A DNA stretch of 5,473 bases from Alphaproteobacteria bacterium (GTDB lineage: Bacteria; Pseudomonadota; Alphaproteobacteria; SMXP01), in contig JAJFIM010000289.1 in assembly GCA_021774995.1 (NCBI GenBank), positions 1 to 5,473 on the forward strand, read 5' to 3'. A model generated the notes under the pieces. The model did no database searches, was not told the origin of the DNA, and was given only the letters and a program-made list of their open reading frames with translations. Both the position numbers and the translations under genes were made by a program. The stretch's first letter is position 1, and each line of letters starts with the position of its first letter. Shown one piece after another: positions 1-5,473 of this stretch.

Positions 1-561
1 CCGCCCCCCCTTAACGCAACCGCGGCTTTGGCTCTGTCCGGCGTGCTCGCCGCGTTTATCGCATTTGGCGGCTTATGGCCCTTTCTCGAACAAATCGGCG
101 CCGCGCGGGGTCTCAGCGCAACCCAAACCGGTTTTGCGCTCAGCGGCGCTCAAATGGGCGGCGTCTGCACCGCCCTCCTCGCGGGATTTCTGGCGACGCG
201 ATTTGAACGCCGTAAATTGTTGGCGGCAAGCCTCATAGCCACAATGCTGGGCGTGTCCATCTTTATCCTGAACGACTCGCAACCCGGCTATATCGTCGCC
301 GTGATTGCGTTTAACAGCGCTTTTATTTTTGTCATTCCGTACCTGTCGGGCATGCTGGCGGCCCTGGACCCTACAGGTCGCCTCATCGTTTTAGGCGTCA
401 CGATGCAAACGGCTGGTCTGGCGATCGGCCCGGCGGGCGCGGGCGCGGTAATCGCCGGAAGCGGCTATGCGGCGTTATTCATCATCGCCGCACTGTTTTT
501 AGGGCTGGCGCTGGCCTTGATGCTGTCCGTATCCCACAAAAGTCGAACCGCGCCCGAATAA
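1..561 (+). CDS. MFS transporter, C-terminal half (5' truncated by window edge)
   Basis: The reading frame is open from base 1 and ends at TAA 559-561, giving about 186 residues. A TTG at 28 is in frame but lies inside a membrane helix, so it is not the start; the gene begins left of the window. The protein is almost wholly hydrophobic and can be divided into about six membrane helices, as expected for TM7-TM12 of a 12-helix major facilitator superfamily permease of about 400 residues. Between the second and third visible helices is a motif A-like cytoplasmic loop, GFLATRFERRKLL, resembling the GxLaDrxGRrxxl signature. It is followed by small-residue-rich helices (GPAGAGAVIAGSG) and a short basic-polar tail. 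It probably acts as an inner-membrane secondary transporter. The substrate cannot be told from this half. It is convergent with the sdh cluster and so probably not co-transcribed with it. MFS membership is fairly sure; the subfamily is unknown. Confidence 0.85.
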   Translation, partial: PPPLNATAALALSGVLAAFIAFGGLWPFLEQIGAARGLSATQTGFALSGAQMGGVCTALLAGFLATRFERRKLLAASLIATMLGVSIFILNDSQPGYIVAVIAFNSAFIFVIPYLSGMLAALDPTGRLIVLGVTMQTAGLAIGPAGAGAVIAGSGYAALFIIAALFLGLALALMLSVSHKSRTAPE

Positions 562-562
562 T

Positions 563-580
563 CGCTGCTGAAAAGCAGTG
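563..580 (+). terminator. Small hairpin between convergent MFS and sdhB genes, possible terminator
   Basis: Directly after the MFS stop codon, 563-569 (CGCTGCT) pairs with 574-580 (AGCAGTG) to give a 7-bp stem with one G-U wobble on the + strand. The loop is GAAA, a GNRA-type tetraloop. It fills most of the 28-bp gap between the two convergent genes, which is where a shared terminator would be expected. There is no proper T-tract on either side: TTATGC follows on the + strand and ATTATTCGG on the minus strand. On the minus strand the wobble becomes an A-C mismatch. Termination is therefore an inference from position and structure. Confidence 0.35.
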
Positions 581-589
581 TTATGCACC

Positions 590-1369
590 CTAAATGCTAC
601 GCTCGACCATCATGCGTTTGATGCTGGCGATGGCTTGCGCCGGGTTGAGGCCTTTGGGGCAGGTATTGGCGCAGTTCATGATGGTGTGGCAGCGGTAAAG
701 CCTAAAAGGGTCTTCCAGATTGTCGAGCCGGTCGCCCGCCGCTTCGTCGCGGCTGTCGACCAGCCAGCGATAGGCTTGCAACAGAGAGGCGGGGCCGAGA
801 TAACGATCGCCATTCCACCAATAGCTGGGGCATGAGGTTGAGCAGGAGGCGCACAAGATACATTCATAAAGGCCGTCGAGCAAAGCGCGGTCTTCTTCTG
901 ATTGTTTCCATTCTTTTTCCGGCTCCGGCGTGTCGGTGTGAAGCCAGGGTTCGATAGAGGCGTATTGCGCATAAAAATTAGTGAGGTCGGGCACCAGATC
1001 CTTCACCACCTCCGTGTGCGGCAGGGGAAAGATCTCGATCACGCCGTTAATCTCATCCATGCCCTTGGTGCAGGCCAGCGTGTTGCGCCCATCGATATTC
1101 ATGGCGCAGGACCCGCACACCCCTTCGCGGCACGAACGGCGGAAAGCCAGCGTCGGGTCGATGTCGTTTTTGATTTTGATCAGCGCATCCAGAACCATCG
1201 GGCCGCAGGAATCCAGATCAATGTCATAACTGTCCATATGCGGGTTTTTGTCGTCATCCGGCGACCAACGATAAACCTTCAGCGTTCTGACGCGGCTGGC
1301 CCCTGCGGGCGCCGGCCAATCCTTGCCAGCGCGCACTTTGCTGTTTTTCGGCAAAGACAGTTCAACCAT
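590..1369 (-). CDS. sdhB: Succinate dehydrogenase iron-sulfur subunit SdhB
   Basis: This 259-residue protein is the electron-transfer subunit of complex II. It passes electrons from the SdhA flavin to quinone through three Fe-S clusters on the cytoplasmic face of the membrane. The N-terminal ferredoxin-like domain has 2Fe-2S ligands C80, C85, C88 and C100 (RRSCREGVCGSCAMNIDG). The C-terminal domain has C170, C173, C176 and C180-Pro, then C227, C233 and C237-Pro. By family analogy C170, C173, C176 and C237 bind 4Fe-4S, and C180, C227 and C233 bind 3Fe-4S. Trp184-Trp185 after CPSY, and His228 beside C227, match the family's quinone-site residues. Length is typical of alphaproteobacterial SdhB. 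The ATG is one base past the creD-like stop codon and is served by an AGGAGA inside that upstream gene. It is the last gene of the minus-strand cluster. Identification is certain by motif content. Confidence 0.98.
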   Translation of the reverse strand: MVELSLPKNSKVRAGKDWPAPAGASRVRTLKVYRWSPDDDKNPHMDSYDIDLDSCGPMVLDALIKIKNDIDPTLAFRRSCREGVCGSCAMNIDGRNTLACTKGMDEINGVIEIFPLPHTEVVKDLVPDLTNFYAQYASIEPWLHTDTPEPEKEWKQSEEDRALLDGLYECILCASCSTSCPSYWWNGDRYLGPASLLQAYRWLVDSRDEAAGDRLDNLEDPFRLYRCHTIMNCANTCPKGLNPAQAIASIKRMMVERSI

Positions 1370-1370
1370 T

Positions 1371-2789
1371 TTATTTTGGATCTCCTGTTAAACGCGCATC
1401 CGGCGCCGCTGATTCGTCGGAGGCTTCATCGCCGTACCAGTTCACATTACGCGTGAAATACATGGTGGCGGCCAGTCCTAAGAAGGCGGCGATGGACCCC
1501 AACAGCAAAGCGTAATCGCGCACTTGCAGTAAACTGAACAGCAGGGCGTAAATTGTCAAGAGCACGACCAGCATGGCCAGAGCAAAACGCCTGCTCCTCA
1601 GAACATATCCGGCGTAAAGGGTGATCAGTCCGATATTGGCCGCCGCAGCCAGGGCGTAGGCCGCAACAAAGCCGATATGCTCGGACAAAGACAACAGCAG
1701 AAGATAAAAAATACATTGCGAGAGGCCGACCATCAGATATTGCACCACGTGAATGCGCAGCGGCAGCAGAGTCTCGTATAAAAAGAAAGTCAGAAACGTG
1801 AATCCGAAAAACAGCACGGCGTATTTGGTTGATCGCTCGACCTTCAGATAAAAATCAATGGCCAGGGGAAAATTGACGCCGAAAACCGTGCGCCGGATGT
1901 CCATCCCCTCAGCAAAGGGGATCTCTTCGTCCGACGAGACCAGCATCGCCCGCGACACCGTCCAGGCTTGGGGGAAGCCGCGCGCCAAAAAGGGAATTTG
2001 CCACGACGCTTCAAAGCCCTCTTCATTTATGACGCGCGTGGAGGGCAAAAATCCGCCCTGAAAACTGGGGTGAGGCCAATCCGATGCAAGAGAGACTTCC
2101 GTCTCGCGTCCCGCCGGCAAAAAGCGAATCGAACGGGAGCCGTTCAGCGCCAAATCAATCCGAAATTCAGCCGCTTCCAACGGGCCGCCCGCCCCCAAGG
2201 GCGTATGAACGCCGCTGCCCGCAAGAATTTTAGGGGCCGGACCAGGCAGGAAATCCAATGTTTTGCCCTCCCCCCAGGCGAGTTGAAGCGCGTTCTTAAC
2301 CCCCCGCACATCGGTGACGTGAAGTGAGACAAACGCCTCCTCCCAATGAACTTCATCATCCGCTTCTACGAAAGGCGCCATATCCGGTTTTTCGAACGCG
2401 CCTTGCAAAACAAGATCGCCGCGATAGACCGTGATGTCATAAATGCCGCGATAGCGCACTTCGTTTTTCAGATCGCCCGTCACAGTGAATCTGCCGGGCA
2501 AAAAGACGGCGTAATGCCGCTCAACGCGCTCTTGCAATTGGCCTTGCGACCAGGACGAATAATGATTATCGAACGGCACGACCAAAAACGGCCCGGCGAT
2601 GGTTTGCGACAAGCCGCCCCACGAATTGCCCACGTCATCGCGCGCATCCTCGGCGCGCAATTGCCTCTCCCACACGAGATCGCGCACATAACCCATGGGC
2701 AGAAACATGATCAAAACAAGAAAACCGACCCCCAGCGCCTTAACGCCTTGCGTCCTGCCCAGATTTTTGAACTTCGCCGCATTCGCCAT
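1371..2789 (-). CDS. creD: CreD-family inner-membrane protein, inserted between sdhA and sdhB
   Basis: This 472-residue protein has the architecture of the CreD (inner membrane protein, Cet) family: one N-terminal membrane helix (about 18-34), a large domain outside the membrane (about 37-320, probably periplasmic), and about five helices packed at the C-terminus (about 323-341, 348-367, 372-392, 402-421, 425-444). Family-like stretches include NSWGG and AGPFLVVPF near 55-73, HVVQYLMVGL near 347-356, LLLSLSEHIGF at 364-374, LLQVRDYALLLGS at 420-432, and NWY at 450-452. The length is close to the roughly 450 residues of E. coli CreD. In E. coli, creD is controlled by the CreBC two-component system and is linked to envelope integrity and colicin E2 tolerance, but its biochemical role is unknown. 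No creA, creB or creC is visible here. The ATG at 2789 has a strong GGGAGGG site 7 nt upstream. Family assignment is firm; any role with complex II is conjecture. Confidence 0.93.
   Translation of the reverse strand: MANAAKFKNLGRTQGVKALGVGFLVLIMFLPMGYVRDLVWERQLRAEDARDDVGNSWGGLSQTIAGPFLVVPFDNHYSSWSQGQLQERVERHYAVFLPGRFTVTGDLKNEVRYRGIYDITVYRGDLVLQGAFEKPDMAPFVEADDEVHWEEAFVSLHVTDVRGVKNALQLAWGEGKTLDFLPGPAPKILAGSGVHTPLGAGGPLEAAEFRIDLALNGSRSIRFLPAGRETEVSLASDWPHPSFQGGFLPSTRVINEEGFEASWQIPFLARGFPQAWTVSRAMLVSSDEEIPFAEGMDIRRTVFGVNFPLAIDFYLKVERSTKYAVLFFGFTFLTFFLYETLLPLRIHVVQYLMVGLSQCIFYLLLLSLSEHIGFVAAYALAAAANIGLITLYAGYVLRSRRFALAMLVVLLTIYALLFSLLQVRDYALLLGSIAAFLGLAATMYFTRNVNWYGDEASDESAAPDARLTGDPK
1381..1386 (-). 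promoter_or_regulatory. Ribosome-binding site of sdhB, embedded in creD-like coding sequence
   Basis: AGGAGA on the minus strand lies 11 nt upstream of the sdhB ATG. That is a slightly long spacing, and the site falls within the last codons of the upstream creD-family gene. Because the creD-like TAA ends one base before the sdhB ATG, ribosomes finishing creD would clear or reload at this site. This suggests translational coupling. Confidence 0.7.
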
Positions 2790-2795
2790 GCGCTT

Positions 2796-2802
2796 CCCTC
2801 CC
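2796..2802 (-). promoter_or_regulatory. Ribosome-binding site of the creD-family gene
   Basis: GGGAGGG on the minus strand, with core GGAGG at 2797-2801, sits 7 nt before the ATG at 2789. It is the strongest Shine-Dalgarno site in the window and fixes this start. It lies in single-stranded sequence just downstream of a predicted stem-loop (2809-2836). Confidence 0.8.
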
Positions 2803-2808
2803 GTGTGA

Positions 2809-2836
2809 CGCTCTTATCGCGCCAGAGGATAAAGCG
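2809..2836 (-). repeat. Inverted repeat (stem-loop) upstream of creD-like ribosome-binding site
   Basis: On the minus strand the arm CGCTTTATC (2836-2828) pairs with GATAAGAGCG (2818-2809). This gives a 9-bp stem with one bulged G and a 9-nt loop at 2819-2827. The stem ends 19 nt before the creD-like ATG, so in the mRNA it would sit just ahead of the ribosome-binding site without covering it. It is one of three adjacent inverted repeats in this gap. Function is inferred only; RNA-level roles such as attenuation or a processing barrier are plausible. Confidence 0.5.
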
Positions 2837-2839
2837 CGA

Positions 2840-2855
2840 CATTGGGACCCCAATG
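2840..2855. repeat. Near-perfect 16-bp palindrome CATTGGG-AC-CCCAATG
   Basis: Seven bases on each side are exactly complementary around a 2-bp centre. In RNA this would form a hairpin of about 6 bp with a 4-nt loop. In DNA its dyad symmetry is of the type bound by dimeric regulators. It lies between two other inverted repeats in the sdhA-creD gap. I do not recognise it as the operator of a named regulator. Confidence 0.5.
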
Positions 2856-2859
2856 AGGA

Positions 2860-2879
2860 CACAAAAAGGCCTTTATGTG
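2860..2879. repeat. 20-bp palindrome with a single mismatched pair
   Basis: Nine of ten symmetrical positions are complementary in CACAAAAAGGCCTTTATGTG, centred between 2869 and 2870 on AAAGGCCTTT. There is no spare loop sequence, so it would be a poor RNA hairpin but a good dyad for a DNA-binding dimer. It is about 44 bp from the sdhA stop codon. No regulator is recognised. Confidence 0.5.
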
Positions 2880-2922
2880 AAAACAAACAAGGGGGGCCGC
2901 GCAACACTTGAGAAGCGCACGT

Positions 2923-4713
2923 CTAATAAACCCGCTTGGCCGGTTTCACATAGTCGATTTCGTCCGTGAGCGTATAGGCGTGCACCGGCCGGTAATCCAG
3001 TTTTACGCCGCCCTCCCCATTGATCCAGGCGAGGGTGTGCTTCATCCATGTCTTATCATCGCGGTCCGGATAATCTTCGCGGGCGTGGGCGCCACGGCTC
3101 TCTGTGCGGTTGGCCGCCGCGTTCATCACCACCACCGCCTGGACGATAAGGTTTTCAAATTCCAATGTTTCCACAAGGTCGGAATTCCACACCATTGACC
3201 GGTCTGCGACGGCGACGTCCGACGCGGCGTCAAAAACTTCCGAGATGAGGGTCTTACCCTCTTCCAACACCTCGCCGGTGCGAAACACCGCGCAATTCGT
3301 CTGCATGACTTTTTGCATGCGCAGGCGCAGTTCCGCCGTGGGCGTTCCCCCTTTCGCATGGCGCAGACGATCAAAGCGGTCAATGGCGCTCTCGCCGACG
3401 CCTGTGGACAAATCAGGCTGTTTAGCCCCCGGAACAACCACTTCAGCGCAGCTCAGAGCGGCGGCGCGGCCAAACACCACCAGATCAATCAGCGAGTTAG
3501 AGCCCAAACGATTGGCGCCGTGCACCGACACGCACGCCGCCTCCCCCACGGCCATCAAGCCCGGAACCACCGCATCCGGATCGCCGTCTTTCAGGGTCAC
3601 CACTTCGCCGTGAAAATTAGTCGGTACGCCGCCCATATTGTAATGCACTGTGGGCAGAACCGGGATCGGCTGCTTGGTCACGTCAACGCCGGCAAAGATT
3701 TTCGAGCTTTCGGAAATCCCCGGCAGCCTTTCGGCCAGCACCGCCGGATCAAGATGATCAAGATGCAAATAGATGTGATCTTTGTCGGGCCCCACGCCGC
3801 GCCCTTCGCGAATCTCAATGGTCATAGCGCGGCTGACCACATCGCGCGAGGCCAGATCCTTGGCGGACGGCGCGTAGCGCTCCATAAAACGCTCGCCTTC
3901 TGAATTAACAAGATAGCCGCCCTCGCCGCGCGCGCCCTCAGTAATGAGCATGCCTGCGCCGTAAATGCCCGTTGGGTGAAACTGAATAAATTCCATATCC
4001 TGCAAAGCAATACCCGCCCGCAAGGCCATCCCGTTGCCGTCTCCCGTGCAGGTGTGCGCGGAGGTGCAGGAAAAATAAGTGCGCCCATAGCCGCCGGTCG
4101 CCAAAATGGTGCGCTGGGCGCGCAGGCGGTGGAGCGTTCCATCGTCGAGATTCCACGCAATCACGCCCCTGCATTCCCCGTCTTCCATCAGAAGGTCGAT
4201 GACAAAATATTCGATAAAAAATTGCGCGTCATGGCGCAGCGACTGGCCATAAAGCGTGTGCAACATGGCGTGACCCGTGCGATCCGCCGCCGCGCAAGTG
4301 CGCTGAACCTGCCCTTCGCCGAAATTGGAGGTCATGCCGCCAAAGGCGCGCTGATAGATCTTACCTTCTTGCGTGCGCGAAAACGGCACGCCGAAATGCT
4401 CTAACTCATAAACCGCTTTAGGCGCGTGTTTGCACAAATATTCGATGGCGTCCTGATCGCCCAGCCAGTCCGAGCCCTTGACCGTGTCATACATATGCCA
4501 GCGCCAATCATCCTCCCCCATATTGCCAAGCGCCGCAGAGATGCCGCCTTGCGCTGCGACCGTATGACTGCGGGTGGGAAACACTTTGGAAATGCACGCG
4601 GTGCGCAAGCCCGCTTCAGCGCAGCCCAATGTCGCCCGTAGCCCGGCGCCGCCCGCGCCTACAACTATAACATCGAAAGTATGATCAGTGATCGGATAAG
4701 ATTGTGTGGCCAT
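2923..4713 (-). CDS. sdhA: Succinate dehydrogenase flavoprotein subunit SdhA
   Basis: This 596-residue catalytic subunit oxidises succinate to fumarate in the TCA cycle and feeds electrons to SdhB. The N-terminal dinucleotide-binding fold is visible as VVGAGGAGLRA (17-27). H50 in TRSHTVAAQGG is the expected covalent FAD histidine. Dicarboxylate-site residues by family analogy are H246 (QFHPTGIYGAG), R290 (LASRDVVSR), H357 (VHYNMGG) and R402 (NRLGSNSLID). ATGGYGR near 205-211 and a C-terminal end KRVY are also typical. The length matches the usual 585-600 residues, so the gene is complete. The ATG at 4713 is 6 nt after the sdhD stop codon and has no good Shine-Dalgarno sequence, only GGGG about 12 nt upstream, so translation is probably coupled to sdhD. 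Its stop codon is followed by a 133-bp gap with three inverted repeats. Identity is certain. Confidence 0.98.
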   Translation of the reverse strand: MATQSYPITDHTFDVIVVGAGGAGLRATLGCAEAGLRTACISKVFPTRSHTVAAQGGISAALGNMGEDDWRWHMYDTVKGSDWLGDQDAIEYLCKHAPKAVYELEHFGVPFSRTQEGKIYQRAFGGMTSNFGEGQVQRTCAAADRTGHAMLHTLYGQSLRHDAQFFIEYFVIDLLMEDGECRGVIAWNLDDGTLHRLRAQRTILATGGYGRTYFSCTSAHTCTGDGNGMALRAGIALQDMEFIQFHPTGIYGAGMLITEGARGEGGYLVNSEGERFMERYAPSAKDLASRDVVSRAMTIEIREGRGVGPDKDHIYLHLDHLDPAVLAERLPGISESSKIFAGVDVTKQPIPVLPTVHYNMGGVPTNFHGEVVTLKDGDPDAVVPGLMAVGEAACVSVHGANRLGSNSLIDLVVFGRAAALSCAEVVVPGAKQPDLSTGVGESAIDRFDRLRHAKGGTPTAELRLRMQKVMQTNCAVFRTGEVLEEGKTLISEVFDAASDVAVADRSMVWNSDLVETLEFENLIVQAVVVMNAAANRTESRGAHAREDYPDRDDKTWMKHTLAWINGEGGVKLDYRPVHAYTLTDEIDYVKPAKRVY

Positions 4714-4719
4714 ACGGCT

Positions 4720-5100
4720 TTAAGACCCCAGAGAGATTTTCAAAATGGCAAAGACAGCAGCAACGCCCAAACCGACGGCAAAACAGGTATTGGCAATAAA
4801 GTGTATAAGCTTGACCGTTTCCTTGTGGACATAATCCTCAAACACAACTTGCATGCCCAGGCGCATGTGAACCACGCCCGCCAGCACGAACAGCGTCATG
4901 AGAATCGCGCTCACGGGTTGCGCGAGCCAGGCGCGCATCGCAGCGTAATCATCTCCGATATGGTTGTACAACCCGGCGATAAACCACAAAGTCAACGGTA
5001 CAAGCGCAACAGCCGTGAGGCGTTGAACCCAGTAATGGGATACTCCTGAGCGGGCCGACCCGAGGCCCCGTACACGGGCAAGAGGCGTTTTCATGCTCAT
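4720..5100 (-). CDS. sdhD: Succinate dehydrogenase hydrophobic membrane anchor subunit SdhD
   Basis: This 126-residue membrane anchor of complex II has a short basic N-terminus followed by three membrane helices (about 28-46, 62-82 and 98-121). The motif VVHMRLGMQVVFEDYVH carries H78, the expected haem b ligand, and D89-Y90, the pair corresponding to the quinone-site Asp-Tyr of E. coli SdhD. Length and helix pattern are normal for the family. The start is taken as ATG 5100 because AGAGGA lies 9 nt upstream; a second ATG two codons inside (5094) would leave 15 nt. The frame stays open further upstream to 5367, but that portion overlaps sdhC and encodes nothing SdhD-like. The gene is 14 bp downstream of sdhC and 6 bp upstream of sdhA. 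Confidence 0.94.
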   Translation of the reverse strand: MSMKTPLARVRGLGSARSGVSHYWVQRLTAVALVPLTLWFIAGLYNHIGDDYAAMRAWLAQPVSAILMTLFVLAGVVHMRLGMQVVFEDYVHKETVKLIHFIANTCFAVGLGVAAVFAILKISLGS

Positions 5101-5109
5101 CAGATCAAG

Positions 5110-5115
5110 TCCTCT
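5110..5115 (-). promoter_or_regulatory. Ribosome-binding site of sdhD, decides the ATG at 5100
   Basis: AGAGGA on the minus strand is 9 nt before the ATG at 5100 and 15 nt before the alternative ATG at 5094, so the upstream ATG is preferred. The site touches the sdhC TGA stop codon (5115-5117), so translation of the two anchor subunits is probably linked. Confidence 0.65.
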
Positions 5116-5473
5116 CAAACAATCCAGAAGGCAATGGCGGCAATGGCGACCAGGCCGGACAAGGCAAACACCACGAGGCTGGAGCGCTCCGCCGCTTCGT
5201 TGTCGAATCCGTATCCCAGATCCCACCCCAAATGCCGCACGCCATTGATAAGATGGTAGAGCAGAGACCACGTGTAGCCGAACAATACCGCCATCCCTAA
5301 AAAACTGCCTGCAACTGACTGAAACGCGGCGTAAGCGCTGGGACCGCTGGCCACGGCAACCAGCCACCAGACCAGAAATATCGTCCCCAGCGTGTTGCCG
5401 ACGCCGGTGATGCGGTGGGCGATAGAAGTCGCCATGGTCACGGGCCAGCGATAAATCTGCATATGGGGCGACA
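5115..5473 (-). CDS. sdhC: Succinate dehydrogenase cytochrome b556 subunit SdhC (5' truncated by window edge)
   Basis: SdhC is the cytochrome b subunit that anchors complex II with SdhD and shares haem b and the quinone site. The ATG at 5462 is an internal Met: the frame continues upstream to the window edge as LSPH before MQIYRW, matching the conserved RPLSPHLQIYRW opening of SdhC, so roughly 5-15 residues lie beyond the window. Numbering from that Met, S13, H16 and R17 (SIAHRITG) match the quinone-site Ser and Arg region. H70 in LLYHLINGVRHLGWD is the expected haem ligand, with H77 also conserved. Three membrane helices are visible (about 22-40, 55-75 and 94-113). The gene ends at TGA 5115-5117. 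It is the first visible gene of the minus-strand cluster, so the operon promoter is probably outside the window to the right. Confidence 0.95.
   Translation of the reverse strand, partial: SPHMQIYRWPVTMATSIAHRITGVGNTLGTIFLVWWLVAVASGPSAYAAFQSVAGSFLGMAVLFGYTWSLLYHLINGVRHLGWDLGYGFDNEAAERSSLVVFALSGLVAIAAIAFWIV

Noticed and set aside
902..1456. 184-codon open frame on the + strand opposite sdhB and the creD 3' end
   Set aside because: It overlaps SdhB's cysteine-motif coding in antisense, crosses a gene boundary and has no protein-family features.
2830..2860. Possible internal sigma-70-like promoter before creD (TTGGGG with TTTATC or TTATCC)
   Set aside because: The spacing is about 14-15 bp and both hexamers are poor. 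No convincing -35/-10 pair was found in the gap, so an internal promoter is left as a question and not called.
2860..2879. Rho-independent terminator after sdhA
   Set aside because: The T-run is part of the palindrome itself, there is no free loop, and the stem is AT-rich, so it does not fit an intrinsic terminator. It was kept only as a palindrome.
2877..2881. TTCAC on the minus strand as half of a CreB-binding site (TTCAC-N6-TTCAC)
   Set aside because: The second half is absent: six bases later the sequence is GCCTT. A single TTCAC pentamer is expected by chance, so CreBC control of this creD is not supported.
2346..2969. 207-codon open frame on the + strand opposite creD and the sdhA-creD gap
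   Set aside because: It is antisense to a clearly conserved membrane protein and spans its non-coding leader. Its translation is rich in Arg, His, Gln and Ile with no domain pattern and no ribosome-binding site. It is a shadow of GC-biased codon use.
3313..3903. 196-codon open frame on the + strand opposite sdhA
   Set aside because: The opposite strand encodes SdhA with all family motifs. The antisense product has no recognisable fold and is a composition artefact, as are the shorter + frames at 3104-3613 and 3976-4404.
5101..5367. N-terminal extension of the sdhD frame up to 5367
   Set aside because: This part overlaps sdhC in another frame and does not resemble any SdhD. A proper ribosome-binding site supports ATG 5100.

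Overview
The window looks like core chromosome from an alphaproteobacterium, by eye of moderately high GC. The inference rests on mitochondrial-type SdhA and SdhB sequences, the gene order sdhC-sdhD-sdhA then sdhB, and a roughly 20-residue N-terminal extension on SdhB relative to the short enterobacterial form. I cannot name the genus from sequence alone.

Layout from left to right: the C-terminal half of a major facilitator superfamily (MFS) transporter on the + strand (1-561, cut by the left edge) runs tail to tail into a long minus-strand cluster. A 28-bp gap separates them and holds a small hairpin. Read in its own direction, from right to left, the minus-strand cluster is sdhC (cut by the right edge), sdhD, sdhA, a creD-family inner-membrane protein gene, and sdhB. 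Together sdhC, sdhD, sdhA and sdhB encode all four subunits of succinate:quinone oxidoreductase (complex II). SdhA carries covalent FAD and the dicarboxylate site, SdhB the three iron-sulfur clusters, and SdhC and SdhD the haem b and quinone-binding membrane anchor. The visible ligands and active-site residues are all intact.

The departure from a textbook sdhCDAB operon is a complete 472-codon creD-family gene between sdhA and sdhB. Its stop codon lies one base before the sdhB start, and the sdhB ribosome-binding site lies inside the creD-like coding sequence, so the two are probably translationally coupled. The 133-bp gap between sdhA and creD is the only sizeable non-coding stretch. It holds three inverted repeats in close succession, a candidate site for mRNA processing, attenuation or internal regulation that would separate sdhCDA from creD-sdhB. 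No mobile element, tRNA, rRNA, CRISPR array or clear sign of horizontal transfer was found. Apart from the creD insertion and the inverted repeats, this is ordinary housekeeping DNA, and I do not see a new multi-gene system in it.
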